NCBI GenBank assembly: GCA_009760885.1
Contig: CM019703.1
Location: 12,818,459 to 12,882,458, forward strand
DNA length: 64,000 nt
Source of the DNA: Achatina immaculata
Lineage: Eukaryota > Mollusca > Gastropoda > Stylommatophora > Achatinidae
Direction of reading: 5' to 3'
Below, piece by piece: positions 20,863 through 32,857 of this stretch. Positions within the stretch are counted from its first letter, which is position 1. Every line of letters begins with the position of its first letter. The position numbers were made by a program, and so were the translations under genes. A model generated the notes under the pieces. The model made no database searches and was not told where the DNA came from. It saw only the letters and a list, made by a program, of their open reading frames with translations.

Positions 20863-22811
20863 TGACCAAGTTCAGTGCACATATAATTATTAGGCTTAAA
20901 AGAAAAGATTCACATTAAAAATTATTACTACATTTGCAGAGACTGTATGACTAGCGACGGAAGGGAAGGTGAAAGTACGACATTATAAACATGCAGTGTT
21001 AGCAAAGTCTGTACCTATCAACCGGAAATAAAAGCTGCTGTAGAGGCATAAAACCGACGAGCGCTCCCAAAGGTCAGCTTTGAATACCTGATTTCAGCAT
21101 CTGCGTATCCGGTGATTATTCTGTTGTTTGTTTTTTTTTTTTCCCTTGCAGGAATGTTGTCTGTGTGGCTAACATGGTGGGATCTCACTATTAACTTCCC
21201 ACGCAAGTTCTCCCTACATTCATGTCTCGTCAGTGATATGCAAAAAATGCAGAGAGGGACTGTCTGTGGAATGCGGAGTTGACGTAGTTACGTTTGTTGA
21301 CTGACCTTCCATGGTTTCTTCATTCTTATAGAATTCTGGTCTAATTCTTCACACTTTCTGTGTTTTAATTTTTTTGTGTCCTTTGTCGACCTTGCTGAAG
21401 TTTTCTTCCTTGATACACATGGTTTCTAGTGCATGCATGTTCATACTTTGCCGCTGTTGTGGTGAGTGGATTTATCTTCTGAGGCTCTTCGCTTGGCTGG
21501 GCACTGCCTTATGCATAGAAACAAGGTATGTCGTCTTGTGCTTTATCTGGGTATCCTTATAGTCTGTCAGTTCTTTTTTTTTTTTGTTACGTATCTTGAG
21601 AATCCAAAGACATCCTCTTATGGGGTCATGAGATTACGACTGCTTATGAACATTTTAAAGGGGTGGTTGGAAGGGGGGGGGGGGGTGAAATATGAGACTG
21701 AGATTTTTCGCAGGTCCAATTTGTACGGGAGGAAAATTTCTAGAACAAGCATGGTGCTTGATTTTAAGTAAGATAACTTACATCTTTACGATACACCCAT
21801 AATTCTGTTCTTCACTCCTGTCTGTCCTCTGTTTACCTCGAAAACTACCTTTCAGCTTTTATAATTGAAGTCTTAGCATTCATTCACCTTGCAGTCGTTT
21901 ACAGTAGAATCCATACATATCTATATACCAACGTTTTACTTTTTTCTGTGCAAACATCTCTGAACTATTATTTGCGGGTGTCCTGCTGTCCTTTCTCAGG
22001 TGTGTTCCAGACATCTATACATAACAGTGAGTGCCCCAACCGTTGTCCCAGAAGTGTCTACAGAGATGCCGATGAAGTTTGTTTTTTTTTTGTTGGGGGG
22101 GGGGGGGGAAGTTCAGAATAGTTACTGGCTGTTAAAAGATTATAATGTGATGTCCGTTGGTAAGTTTCTTTCGCCCGTTTTTCTGATATCCTGTTGTATA
22201 TTTGCCCACCTTCTGTTTGACTGAATTCACGGCCCTAGTAGACTCCGCATGCTTCCAAAACAAACAATGAATGCAGATAATTTGATATAGGCTCCTTACG
22301 TTTTCTTAAGACCTTTTCGACAAAGTTGGCCATGTCTCTTGGGCCCTACGGAAGTAGATTAACGTCGCAGAGATTGTAAGTTTAAGCTTTTTGCTGAGTT
22401 TGAAAAGTTTCCTGGACATTTCTTGTAAAGATGACACACACACACAAAAAAAGGTGAGCGTACTATAAGAATTCTAAAGTTAAAAAAAGAAAAAAACACC
22501 TGATGTGTGATACACGACTGATACAAGACCCGATCTGGGTTATCAGAACAGTTATCTAGATTTTATGGTGAAACTAGTAAGAAAGTAAACCACATGTTGC
22601 CATTCTCGAATAATCGTCATAAACGCAGTAACAAGGAAAGCAACCCACCCCCTATATTTACATGGAATACAGTACAGTGTTAATAGAATATTCAGCTTAC
22701 ACTATCAGCTGATTTATTTGTTTTGCATGATATGGTACGTGTTGAATGTTGTTATTATTATGACCATTCAATAGGCAGGATTCATGACATTTTCCCTTCT
22801 TTTTTTCTGAA
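20863..22811. other. Non-coding stretch, ~1.9 kb
   Basis: No gene or recognised repeat. It contains G runs at about 21675-21686 and 22096-22108 and several A/T homopolymers. Confidence 0.4.
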
Positions 22812-23020
22812 GTTAATTTAAGTGTATTCCCCACTTTAATTTAAGCGTATTCTCTACTTTAATTTAAGCGTATTCTCTACTTTAATTTAAGCGTATTCTC
22901 TACTTTAATTTAAGCGTAATCCCCACTTTAATTTACGCGTACTCCCCACTTTAATTTAAGCGTATTCCCCACTTTAATTTAAGCGTATTCTCTACTTTAA
23001 TTTAAGCGTACTCCCCACTC
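22812..23020. repeat. Minisatellite, ~23-bp unit, about 9 copies
   Basis: Unit TTTAATTTAAGCGTATTCCC plus CAC, alternating with a TCTCTAC variant. Confidence 0.95.
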
Positions 23021-23934
23021 CACAGGACTTGGACTTCAAGAGATATTCGGCTCCCTCAGGCAAGTGCAAGTCTGAACTGCTGTTTGAATTCATCCCCCAA
23101 ACCAGTTTCACTCCGTCCTTCACTTTGTCATAGACGAATTTTATTTTGCTTAATGTATTAAATAAAATTGTTATAGCTTATTTAATCTTTGTATATTGTG
23201 TCTTTTTTAAAAATTATCTTATAATACAAAGGGTAGAAATTCCAGCAAAGAACCTTTTCTTGATCTTTGTTCGCCATATTAATTAAAACCTGTCTCGAAA
23301 ATCTAGAAAAGAAATGTCCACTATTCGCCTTTTTTTAAAAAAGAAAAAGGATTTACTTTATCTTTATTCTTTCTTATTCTTTCTTTCTTATTATTACTTT
23401 ATCTTTCGCTTCTTTCGACATTTTGGAAATCAAATTCATAAGTATGTTACCAATTTGTCGGTTTAGAAATACTGAGGCTGTCAAGTGATTTGAAAGACAT
23501 TGTCAGTTATTTCATTGTGAAGCGCACAGCTTTAAACTACAAACTTACAGTGTTTATTTACAATAAACTGCTTCGTTTACTTTTAATACATGGATTTTGA
23601 TACATTAGGATTTGTACGTCCTTCATTATATCGTAGGAAGTTTTACTTACAGCGACGAACATTTTATATGCAGCTACGTGTGCTTTCCGGTGCTAAGTTA
23701 GTTCTGTCGCTGTTACATAAATTCGCAGATATTTTAGAGGAATGCCTGTTCCATTTTGTGTCGATCAAGACAGATTCGTAGACAGACAGTCAGTCAGAGT
23801 GACTAACTAAATGACTGACTGATTGCCTGTTACTTACCGCAACTCTGCCAGTTCATATGACTACTACCCGGGCAACGTCGTGTACTTTTGCTAGTTCATT
23901 ATAAATTAGAGCCATTCATTGATTTAAAAGTTTA
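23021..23934. other. AT-rich non-coding stretch
   Basis: No feature recognised, apart from short GACTGACT-type runs near 23785-23825. Confidence 0.4.
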
Positions 23935-24212
23935 CTTCACCATTCCAATCATTATATACTACCACTTCATCATTCCAATCATTATATACTACCACTTCAT
24001 CATTTCAATCATTATATACTACCACTTCATCATTCCAATCATTATATACTACCACTTCATCATTTCAATCATTATATACTACCACTTCATCATTTCAATC
24101 GATATATGTTACCACTTCATCATTCCAATCATTATATACTACCGCTTCATCATTCCAATCATTATGTACTACCATTTCATAATTTCAGTCATTATATACT
24201 ACCACTTCACCT
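23935..24212. repeat. Minisatellite, 30-bp unit, about 9 copies
   Basis: Unit ACCACTTCATCATTCCAATC plus ATTATATACT. In one frame it translates as repeated IIIYYHFIIP; not a gene. Confidence 0.97.
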
Positions 24213-25382
24213 GTCCTCTTTTATAGTACTGACCGCCACCTCTCACATAATCATTTTACAACGTCACGCTCTTTGTTCTTTCCCTTCATCTTTCATCTCT
24301 CATTATGAGTGTGTAAAGAACAGCAAAACTTTGTAACGTTCCTATATACCCACCTCTCTCCGCGAAGTTTGTTTTTACATTCCTTCACTGATACGTCTCT
24401 TTGTTGGTGGTCTTTTTGTTACACAGTTTTCCTTGTTATTTCTATCTCTCATTTTCCAGTTTTAATAATCAATTTCTAAACGTATCAAATTACTATTTTT
24501 GCATATTCATATTTAATCTCACACTTAATTAAGGTTTTAACGCATCATTGACAATTAGTTCAGTGCCAACGATCGCTTTTGTGATACCAACAAAAAAAAA
24601 TATGACGGAAGCTGCAGTAATTTAACCCGGTTGTTAGTACAGCTGCTTTTGATATTAAGTATACAAGCACGTAAATACAGCCGAGTAAATAGTGAAACTT
24701 CTGCTATAGGTTTCTGAGATTTATATTGTACTCAAAGACGTATTTCAGAAATCCGATATTACTATATATCGGTAGGACTCTATCAACGATTTTCAGCCTG
24801 GTACGTCCCGGGATCATTTAGAAGACTTTTATTAATGCTTACATGTAACAGATATCTAGCAGTAACCAGGAAAACTCAACGCTTATCATTTTCATTATGA
24901 GACGATGGTTCTCGTTAATAGGTGCTTTATTTAACTTCCCCGGGCAGCTGCTGAAGCCGGTTTCTGAACAGGTTCCACCACGATGGAGACCATCTCAGTC
25001 TCACCCTAGCACCAAGTTCCTGGGAACAGTGTACGGAGGCCCCCAGCAGTTTTTGAACAGTGTACTCTGGGTGCATAATGGAGTCTTGGAAATGTATGGA
25101 TGGAGCGCTGGCCAGTGTGTAGATTATTTTGTCAGATATAGAACAAGCTTACGTCATGGCCAGTGAATTATGGCCCCTGTTCTATCCCCCTGTAGTGGCC
25201 CCCCCCCCTCCTGGAAACAGACTTTAGTCGACTGAAAAGAGATCGAAAGGGAAGGCAAACTCGGTCCCCAAAAGAAGAAGTCATCTGTAAAGCGCATGTG
25301 TGGGACCAAAAGTCACTTACATTGCAAGGTAGCTGCAAACCACTGAACAGTGCAATTAGTGTCCTTTCGGAAGAGACGAAAT
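24213..25382. other. Non-coding stretch with one 89-codon ATG open frame
   Basis: An ATG-initiated frame at 24897-25166 (+) has somewhat higher GC than its surroundings and no repeats, but I recognise no domain, and there is no supporting splice or promoter evidence. It could be a diverged transposon piece. The rest shows nothing. Confidence 0.3.
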
Positions 25383-25677
25383 TGTAGTATTAGTAGTAAT
25401 AAAAGTAGTCGTTAGTAGTAGTAGTACAAGTAAGTAGTGCTAGTAGTAGTAGCAGTAGTAATAGTAGTAGTAATTGTACTGGTAAGTAATGGTAGTTAGT
25501 AGTAATATTAGTAGTAATAGTAGTGGTTGTTAGTAGTAGTAAGTAGTAGTAATAGTAGTAGTAATAGTAGTATAATTGTACTGGTAGTAGTAAGTAGTAA
25601 CTGTTAGTATTAGTAGTGGTAGTAGTTGTATCAGTTAGTAGTATTAGTAGTAGTAGTAGTAGTATTAGTAGTAGTAA

Positions 25678-25726
<49 letters not shown>

Positions 25727-25752
25727 TCGTACTGTTGTTGCTGTTGTTGTTT
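25383..25752. repeat. (AGT)n-rich trinucleotide tract
   Basis: Interrupted AGT repeats, becoming pure at 25650-25725, then a short (GTT)n. Confidence 0.97.
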
Positions 25753-26308
25753 TCCATGTCCCGTACGGCCGTATCTTCTCTGCAGAAACTACGAGCACAT
25801 CTTCTCTTAAGAGGTGAACAAAGAAACAATTTTAACCAAAATGAAAGACTCATAGACAACGTGGATAACCTTTGCCCAGAATATCTAGAACACTCGGACA
25901 CAAAGATGAAACTTTCAAAAGAATGAGTTGACTTAGCACTGCACTTAAACGTGCTCCGAATTCCAATTAAGGTGACACCGACGGGCGCCAGTGCGTGAAT
26001 TTTTCATGCTCTTACATAATTTCAGCGGTGATTACTGCACACATTAATGGAATTTTTTTTTTTACCTTTCTAAATCCGCTGCTTGTGTTTCCTGTGTCCA
26101 CATGTAAACTGTAACTCATTTGTTAAAATGTATACTCTTTGAAGAATCTCTTATTCATTTCTCGGGACGGAGTTTTGTAGAAATCACATTATATCTTCCG
26201 TAGATAACGGAGTGGGTATTTGTGGAAGGTAATTAATTCTTTTCTTTCTTCAAGAGTGGTAGTTAATATGAGAGTGTATAAAGTAAGCCGAGATGGATGG
26301 TGAACTAG

Positions 26309-26368
26309 AGATTTTGTCTACGATTTTTTCGAGGTCTAATCCTACAAAACTGTGTTCTCTTACTTTAC
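26309..26368 (+). mobile_element. SINE-B 3' end fragment
   Basis: TTTGTCTACGATTTTTTCGA then GGTCTAATCCTACAA and GTGTTCTCTTAC match the end of the SINE-B copies at 28150 (+) and 37795 (-). The head is missing. Confidence 0.75.
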
Positions 26369-26456
26369 CTTACGAAATCCTCGTTGTTTCCTATTTATAA
26401 AAAAAAAATTGTTCCAGAAACTATACCTGAAACTAACTTCGTGTGAAAAGTACTTG

Positions 26457-26516
26457 TTCGTTGTTGTTGTTGTTGTTGTTGTTATTGTTGTTGTTGTTGT
26501 TGTTAGTGTTGTTGAC
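26457..26516. repeat. (GTT)n microsatellite
   Basis: About 18 GTT units with two interruptions. Confidence 0.97.
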
Positions 26517-26679
26517 GTATGGCAGGAGACCGTGTGTATGTTTGTCTAAAGTTGGTACCTGCTAGGGAGACTGAATCTAAGCTACGGAATTTCTGTGTCA
26601 TGATCTCCTTTCTTTCTGGGCATCACGATCGTCGTGTCGACTGAACAGTTACTAAAGACTTAGCTTTCAAACACCTTTT

Positions 26680-28135
26680 TGGTTCTAAGGACTGTTATTG
26701 CCGGAGGTGGGGTGGAGAATTCGATCTCCACTCCAACGGCGTGCGTCTCAAACAGCCTCTGGCAGTCAAGTCCAGCTCCTGGCCTTCCCGTGGCAGAACT
26801 GTTTAAACTGACAGGAGAAGGGGCGAAGGCGAATATCTGGCGCCTGAAAACCAGACACTTAGGGTAGATCAGTGGCATGTTTAGTAGCTCATCTACCACT
26901 TCTATCGAGATTCTTCAGCTGCCGTGCGTGGAACAGTGCTACTCCCGGCCAATGAAGAAAGGTGCAAATGGGGTTGCCGCGCGGCACCACTGCGGAAAAG
27001 GTGGTAGAAAGGATAAAGGGAAGCAAACAGTCAAATCACGGCACCTCTGGTCTGGAGGTCGGCCACGTCCTAAGTGCAGTCATATCGGGTGAAATGCATG
27101 AACCGGCTTAACCCAGAGGTTAAGACACTGCTGGCGAGACTCTTCGAATGCCGCGCGTGAAGTGAAGCTCATCCCGGTCAAGGAAGAAAATGCAGAAAAG
27201 AAATAAGGGTTGCTGTGCGGCGCCGATGTGAAAAGGTGAAGGAAAGGATAAAGTGAAATTTAATCGGTGTGTCCAGTAGTATCGCTGCGAGAACTACACA
27301 TACCACGACGCCTCTGCTCTAGAGGCCGGCCACGTCCGAAGTACACCTACACTGGTGAAATATGCCTAAACCAGCACACACCAGTGGTGAAACTTGATGT
27401 CCAGGCATGTCACGCCTCCTTCGCTCTAGAGGTCGGTCACGCCCGATATACACCTATACTGGTGAAATATGCCTAAACCGGCTTACACCAGGGATGAAAC
27501 TTGAAGGCTACGCATGTCACAGTACCTCTGCTCTAGAGGTCGGTCACGTCCCAAACACGAACATACTGGGATAATATGCCTAAACCGACTCAACCCAGGG
27601 GTGGGTCACTAGTGGCGAGGATTCGTCCTCCTGGACAAAAGTTCCGTCCTGGTCACAACTAGGAATGGTAGCGGCCACGACCACAAAATGCTAAACTCGG
27701 AGACACTGGATCAGTGCAGTCTAGATAGGCAACCACCTCTCACCCGACGGGGATGGATGCGTATCCTAATCACGCTGAGGTTTTCCAGTGAGAAAGTCCA
27801 ACACTGGACTGGATGGGCAACCACCTCTCATCCGGCGGTGATACACGGGTATCTCAAAACACGACGAGGTTTTCCGGTGAGAAAGTCCAACTCTAATAGA
27901 CTAAACTGGTGCAACGAAAACCACGGTGTCACGCAATCCCGCTTCTGAGACCCACCAAGAATACAGGCTCAAGCCCCGAGATACTCTGAACCTCTTGTGG
28001 TCCTATCGGGGATCTCGTGTGGTCCTTTCGGGAACCACACGGGGGACCATGGGACTTAACGAGGACCACATGCGTAAATTCAGTAGGATCACAGGGCGGT
28101 CTTGGTGGTAGAAGCGAACGAAGAAGAAGAAGAAA
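26680..28135 (+). mobile_element. GC-rich composite repeat ending in (GAA)n; unclassified retroposon candidate
   Basis: About 1.4 kb that is clearly more GC-rich than its flanks. It contains a degenerate ~105-bp tandem repeat (27040-27600; CTCTAGAGGTCGGTCACG, TGGTGAAATATGCCTAAACC) and two ~84-bp copies at 27730-27890 (CAACCACCTCTC, GAGGTTTTCC, GAGAAAGTCCAAC). It ends in GGTGGTAGAAGCGAACGAAG and a (GAA)n run. The last ~70 bases recur inverted at 28597-28665, and that end in (GAA)n resembles a retroposon 3' terminus. No RT motif was seen. Confidence 0.5.
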
Positions 28136-28149
28136 CACCTTTTTTTTGG

Positions 28150-28335
28150 AGGTGCGAAATGGCGAAGTTAGTTAGTACGCTGTTCTCTCGTGGCTAGATG
28201 GCTGGTCGTCCTACCAGAGTCCATGGTTCGAATCCCAGCTAATTCTCTTGTGCTTTTTCTTTCTCTTACGTCTCACTAAAGTGCTCTTTCTACGATTTTT
28301 TCGAGGTCTAATCCTACAACACCTGTGTTCTCTTT
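28150..28335 (+). mobile_element. SINE-B, tRNA-derived, near full length
   Basis: The head has GGCGAAGTTAGTTAGTACGC (A-box region), TGGCTGGTCGTCCTACCAGA, and a perfect B box GGTTCGAATCC at 28225-28235. Then comes a T/C-rich linker and the family 3' end CTACGATTTTTTCGAGGTCT, AATCCTACAA, GTGTTCTCTT. Other copies: 26309 (3' end), 34388 and 37795 (both minus). It differs from SINE-A in body and end. It may be Pol III-transcribable in principle; activity is unknown. Confidence 0.8.
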
Positions 28336-28596
28336 AGAGATTTTGTGGAACTTTAGCGTCCCCTAGGTGAGGACACACTTAATCGTTTATGGGCCCTTTC
28401 TTTAGTCCTTTAGAAACCCAGTCTCTCAACCACTTTTCTAGAAGAATTTTATGATTTGAAACGCCATGCCTAATTTTCTCTCTTTCTTGTCCTATCTTAT
28501 TTCATACTCTGGGCATTTCTTGCCATCTTATTTCGTAATCTCGACATTTCTTGTCTATCCTGTTTCATAATCTTGACATTTCTTGTCTTTCTTATA

Positions 28597-28665
28597 TCAT
28601 CATCTTCTTCTTCTTCGTTCGCTTCTACCACCAAGACCGCACTGTGATCCTACTGAATTTACACC
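28597..28665 (-). mobile_element. Inverted 3'-end fragment of the GC-rich composite repeat
   Basis: The complement matches 28063-28132 at about 95 percent by eye: GTAAATTCAGTAGGATCACA, GGTCTTGGTGGTAGAAGCGA, then (GAA)n. Only the terminal 70 bases are present, like an extreme 5' truncation. Confidence 0.8.
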
Positions 28666-28780
28666 TGTGGTAACTCTTATATCATAATATCTACATTTTA
28701 ATTTCATAGTCTGGACATTTCTTTCTATTTTATGCTATAATTTCAACAGTTCTAATCTTCATTCTTCTTTTCTCTTGGTT

Positions 28781-28808
28781 TTGTTGTTGTTGTTGTTGTT
28801 GTTGTTGC
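28781..28808. repeat. (GTT)n microsatellite
   Basis: About 9 GTT/TTG units. Confidence 0.9.
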
Positions 28809-28929
28809 TTATCTTGGCTCTCCTTGTGGTTTGTCTGTTTTGGCTTTTAAAATGATCGCTATGTAAACGTTAAAGGCTTTTTCATACAGAAACTATGAAG
28901 ATTGTTATTGAAATAAACGAAGCTTTTTC

Positions 28930-28942
28930 TTTCCCTCTCTCT

Positions 28943-28985
<43 letters not shown>

Positions 28986-29335
28986 TCTCTTTTTTCTTTC
29001 TTTTTTTTTCTTTTCTCTGATCTCTGTTCTCTCTCTCTCTCTCGTTCTCTCTTTTGTATTTATTTATTTATTTAGTTATTCTTTCTTTCTCTCTCTGTCT
29101 CTTTCGTCCTCTCCTCATTCTCTTTCATTCTCTCTCTTGTTCTTTCTCTCTATCTCTAGTTCAATTCTCTCTCTCGCTCTCTCTCTCTCGTTCTTTTTCC
29201 CTGTCTCTAGTTCTCTCTCTCTCTCTTGTTTTCTCTTCTCTCTCTCTCTCTCGTTCCCTTTTCTCATTCATTCTCTCTTCTCTCTTTCTCTCCTCTCTCA
29301 TTCTCTCTTCTCTTCTTCTCTCACTCTCCCCATTC
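28930..29335. repeat. Polypyrimidine (TC-rich) tract
   Basis: About 400 bases of TCTC, TTTC and CCTC blocks. The last ~150 bases with their unique 3' flank are duplicated at 30825-30937. Confidence 0.97.
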
Positions 29336-29369
29336 TCGTCTTTAAATAAACATTTCTACAACTGCCAAT

Positions 29370-30109
29370 AAACTAAAACTCTTATTATCTTGTCACATTA
29401 TATTTCTGGTTGCGTCCTTTTTCTCATTGTTGTTACAGAGCAAGAAAGTAAAAACGAATATGTAGACTATAGAAATGTGTTTATCCACAATAGTAAGGTC
29501 TACCTCTCAGCTAGAAAAACGGTCAGGTAAAGTGACAGCGGAAAACAGCAAGATAACTACGGTGTTGTGACATCGTAATAAGCACTCTAATATCCTGAAA
29601 AATAGTGGAGGTAAAAGTTAGGAGGCAAAATAGGAAAGAAGCAACAGAGATTTGGATTTGTGAACAAAATCAAACAAATGGATAGGTTGGACCAGATGTA
29701 GTATCGAGGTAGGAGATAAAGCAAGTTAGCGACATGAGGCAAACCAAGGGTAGGAAGATGGCGAGTAATGATAATACAATTAGCGAACACTTAGCGCAAA
29801 AGAAAGCGTCTTCAGATATGAAACATTTATAGAAAGCAAGGGGAGTGTGTCAACTAAAGAGTTTTGTACGCGCAACGAAGCGTCGTAGCACTCAGAGCTT
29901 GACAAGCTAAGAGATACACGAAGGCACCTCTATGGCAAATGTTCTCTGGGGAATATCTCGGATTCTTCAACAGCGCTGCTGGAGTCCACCATGTATGATG
30001 AGTGTCACGTTCTCGTAAGGCCACGAGACGCGCCAGCTTGATGTAAGGTGCTCTGAAATACGTACAAATGGCCCACAAGGGATAATGTCACGGCAGAATG
30101 AAAATATAT
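29370..30109. other. Non-coding stretch
   Basis: No gene or family copy was recognised. Confidence 0.4.
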
Positions 30110-30650
30110 ATTTTTTTTTCCATGCAATCTGAGAAACCCACTTTAAAGTGGTATTATGTTGAGAAGCCCGCCTTAAAGTGGTGTTATATTGAGAAGCCCA
30201 CTTGAAAGTGGTGTTATACTGAGAAGTCCACTTGGAAGTGATGCTATATTGAGGAGTCCACCATAATGTGGTGTTGCATTGAAAAACCACTTTGAGGAAG
30301 GTGTTTCGGCGATTAACTCAAATTAAGGTGAAGATACACTGGAGAACCTACTTTCGGGTTGCGTTATACTGAGGAATCCATTTTATTTTAAGGCTGTGTA
30401 ATGACAAACCAACTTCATGGTAATGTTGTATCGAGAAACCAGCTTTAACGTAATGCTGTATTGAGAAACCAACTTTAAAGTAATGTTGTACTGAGAATCC
30501 AACTTCAACATAATACTGCACTGTGAGACCAACTTGAAGGTAATGTGTTAAGAAACCAACTTCAAGGTGATGTTGCTCTACGAAACGAACTTTAAGGTCA
30601 TGTTGTGCTGAGAAACCAACTTTACTTGTAACGCTGTACTAAGAAATCAC
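30110..30650. repeat. Degenerate minisatellite, ~33-37-bp unit, about 14 copies
   Basis: Core TGAGAAACCAACTTTAAGGT then AATGTTGTAC. Units diverge strongly, so this is an older array than most others here. Confidence 0.85.
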
Positions 30651-30824
30651 GTGTGGTCCACGTTGAATTATCTATTTTAACGAAACCCTTTTAAAATTAT
30701 ACTATTTTAACACATTTATTTTAAAGCTGATTTACACTGAAATTTCTTCTCTTATAAAATGTTAACAACCTAGCCAGGGACTGGTTCTACCTTGTGATAA
30801 ATCTACTGGATACAGAATAACTTA

Positions 30825-30933
30825 TACTCTCTCTCGTTTTCTCTTCTCTCTCTCTCTCTCTCGTTCCCTTTTCTCATTCATTCTCTCTTCTCTCTCACTC
30901 TCCCCATTCTTGTCTTTTACATTTCTACAACTG

Positions 30934-30937
<4 letters not shown>
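30825..30937. repeat. Duplicate of the 3' part of the 29-kb polypyrimidine tract
   Basis: CTCGTTCCCTTTTCTCATTC and the non-simple flank ACATTTCTACAACTGC match 29220-29368 in the same orientation, with about 35 bases missing internally. A (TA)n run (30937-30977) follows. Confidence 0.85.

Positions 30938-30977
<40 letters not shown>
30937..30977. repeat. (TA)n microsatellite
   Basis: About 20 TA units. Confidence 0.97.
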
Positions 30978-30981
<4 letters not shown>

Positions 30982-31358
30982 CACCGAGGCAAGTATTTAT
31001 ATATCCATTTATAGATAGAGCAACGCATAAACACAGTACTATTCCTGCTAAGCAGTGATTTTCAAAGGGTGGAATTTCAAGTTTAAGGGAAGGAGTTTAA
31101 AACACTGTAAAAGAATATATAATGGTGAAAATCCTTTCTGGGCGATGATTTAATATATAGGAGAGACTTCAAAGCAACCTGGGTTGAAAGGGAGGGTTTG
31201 GGACCTGGGACGCTAAGAACACCTTTGTTAGATAGACCTGTGCTAAAAAAGTTGTCTCATGCTACATTTCTAACACATGAGAAAACCAGCTCCGATACCA
31301 ATAAACTACAAGGCACACGATAACGTATGATGCCACAGGAAGGGAGAAGACATAGGGA

Positions 31359-31718
31359 GGGAGATTGATTGATTGATTGATTGATTGATCTTTATTTCAA
31401 AAAGGGTTACGAATTTGGCACGCAGGCCCGCCTAACATTCTGCCCTTTATCATACATCTTTCACTCTATTCCAGACATTCTACAAATATGATGTTCATGT
31501 AACAAACAAACAAACAGAAAACATAACTAACATTGAAGCTGAGAGACATAAAATAGTATGTAACATTTGCGTTTCCCTCTTAACCATGCACTCAATACAG
31601 AAAGTAACCAAATACATATATAAATGACTATCTACCAAACAAAACTTTCGGGACTATTCAGAATAAACAATTAACTGTATTCGGTGACTGTAAGAGCGGT
31701 CTAAAATAACTAAAAGAC
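31359..31718 (-). mobile_element. L2-like LINE 3' UTR copy with long target-site duplication
   Basis: The complement matches the 3' UTR of the LINE at 5376-6330 (CACCGAATACAGTTAATTGT, TAGATAGTCATTTATATATG, AGAATGTCTGGAATAGAGTG, TTTGAAATAAAGATC) and ends in an (ATCA)n tail, seen as (GATT)n at 31363-31390. It is flanked by a 24-bp direct repeat, 31335-31358 and 31719-31742, matching at 22 of 24 positions. Only the 3' UTR was copied; no coding region remains. Confidence 0.9.
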
Positions 31719-31901
31719 ACGGGAAGGGAGAAGACACAGGGATGGAGAAGATTCATCTTCTTAGAATGTCGAAAAAATTGGTATCCTGCAGTGGTTCTCG
31801 TGGAATCTTCTCTCTGTACAATAAACTCATCACCCAGAAGGGACCTTCACCTTTATACACTCTTTTACGGCGGTGGCTACTGAAAGACAGACAGTTTACC
31901 A

Positions 31902-32346
31902 TCCGTAACGTAGAGTTCAACAACAACAACAACAAGATGAGCAAAAATTGGAGATCTTTGAGAACAAGATCCTAAGAAGAATCTTTCGGCCAATAAAGGA
32001 TATCAACAGTGGAGAATGGAGCGCCAGAAAGAACGCTGAAATTAAAAGCCTGTTTAAGTCACAGTGGTTTACAAACGTCTCTTGAAACTGAAGAGATTAC
32101 GCTGGTTTGGTCATGTAGAAAGAATGGAAGAGAACAATCAAAACGAAAATGATGTATGTACAAGAAATGAAAGAAACAAGACCGAGAGGTAGACCAAGAC
32201 AGAGAATGGAGAGACAACAGAAGAGGATATACAGGAAATTGATGTCACCAACTGGAGAGAGAAGATTAGGAATAGAGAGGAATGGAGGCGAACTTTATCT
32301 CTAGCAGTGAACTTTTAATAGCTGGAAAAGCTGAGGAAGAAGAAGA
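31902..32346 (+). mobile_element. LINE RT C-terminal fragment (family 5), intact 13-bp TSD
   Basis: The + strand encodes FENKILRRIFRPIKDINSGE then EWSARKNAEIKSLF, LKLKRLRWFGHVERMEENN and, after a frameshift, RPRGRPRQRMERQ. This is the F-E-x-KILRRI-x-x-P / RW-x-GHV-x-RM / RGRPR order of non-LTR RT C-termini. It ends in (GAA)n at 32330-32346. The direct repeat AGACAGTTTACCA flanks it at 31889-31901 and 32347-32359, a perfect 13-bp target-site duplication. It is 5'-truncated, with no catalytic domain. Confidence 0.85.
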
Positions 32347-32857
32347 AGACAGTTTACCAAATATCCGGGGAGCTACCTGTCTCCCCGCTGAGAATCGCTG
32401 ATATGTGGCATCAGCTTACAACCTGCAGCCCACAGATGACCCTGTGTGTGTTGTGGGGGGGGGGGAGGCATAGCAAATATAGATTATGTAGAAGACTACA
32501 AATGTGTGAAAGCGATGGAGGAATGTGTGCCCTGTGTAGAAGTGGGAAGAGGTTGGGGGAGGGGGTGAAAGAGGGGAATGGCGGGTAGTGGGAGGGGGAG
32601 GGGTAGAAAGAGCGAGATACCGAAATAGAGCACTGGCTTCAGAGGTCGACTACCTGAAAAAAAAAAGGTTTGAGAACCGCTGTCCAACTTTCCTTGTGTG
32701 TGTCCAGCAGAGCACAGCTCTGGGGCCTGAAGGAGTTCCCCTGTGTTAAGGAGGTCTCCTAGCGGACGAAATGAGAATGGCTAATGAGTAAGGTAAGTGG
32801 GAGTGGAGGAAGGAGGGGGGAGATAAAATAGCTTTACATTACCTACCAACATTTTTA

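Noticed and set aside
24897..25166. 89-codon ATG open frame
   Set aside because: No domain, no splice or promoter support; this length is expected by chance in GC-moderate DNA.
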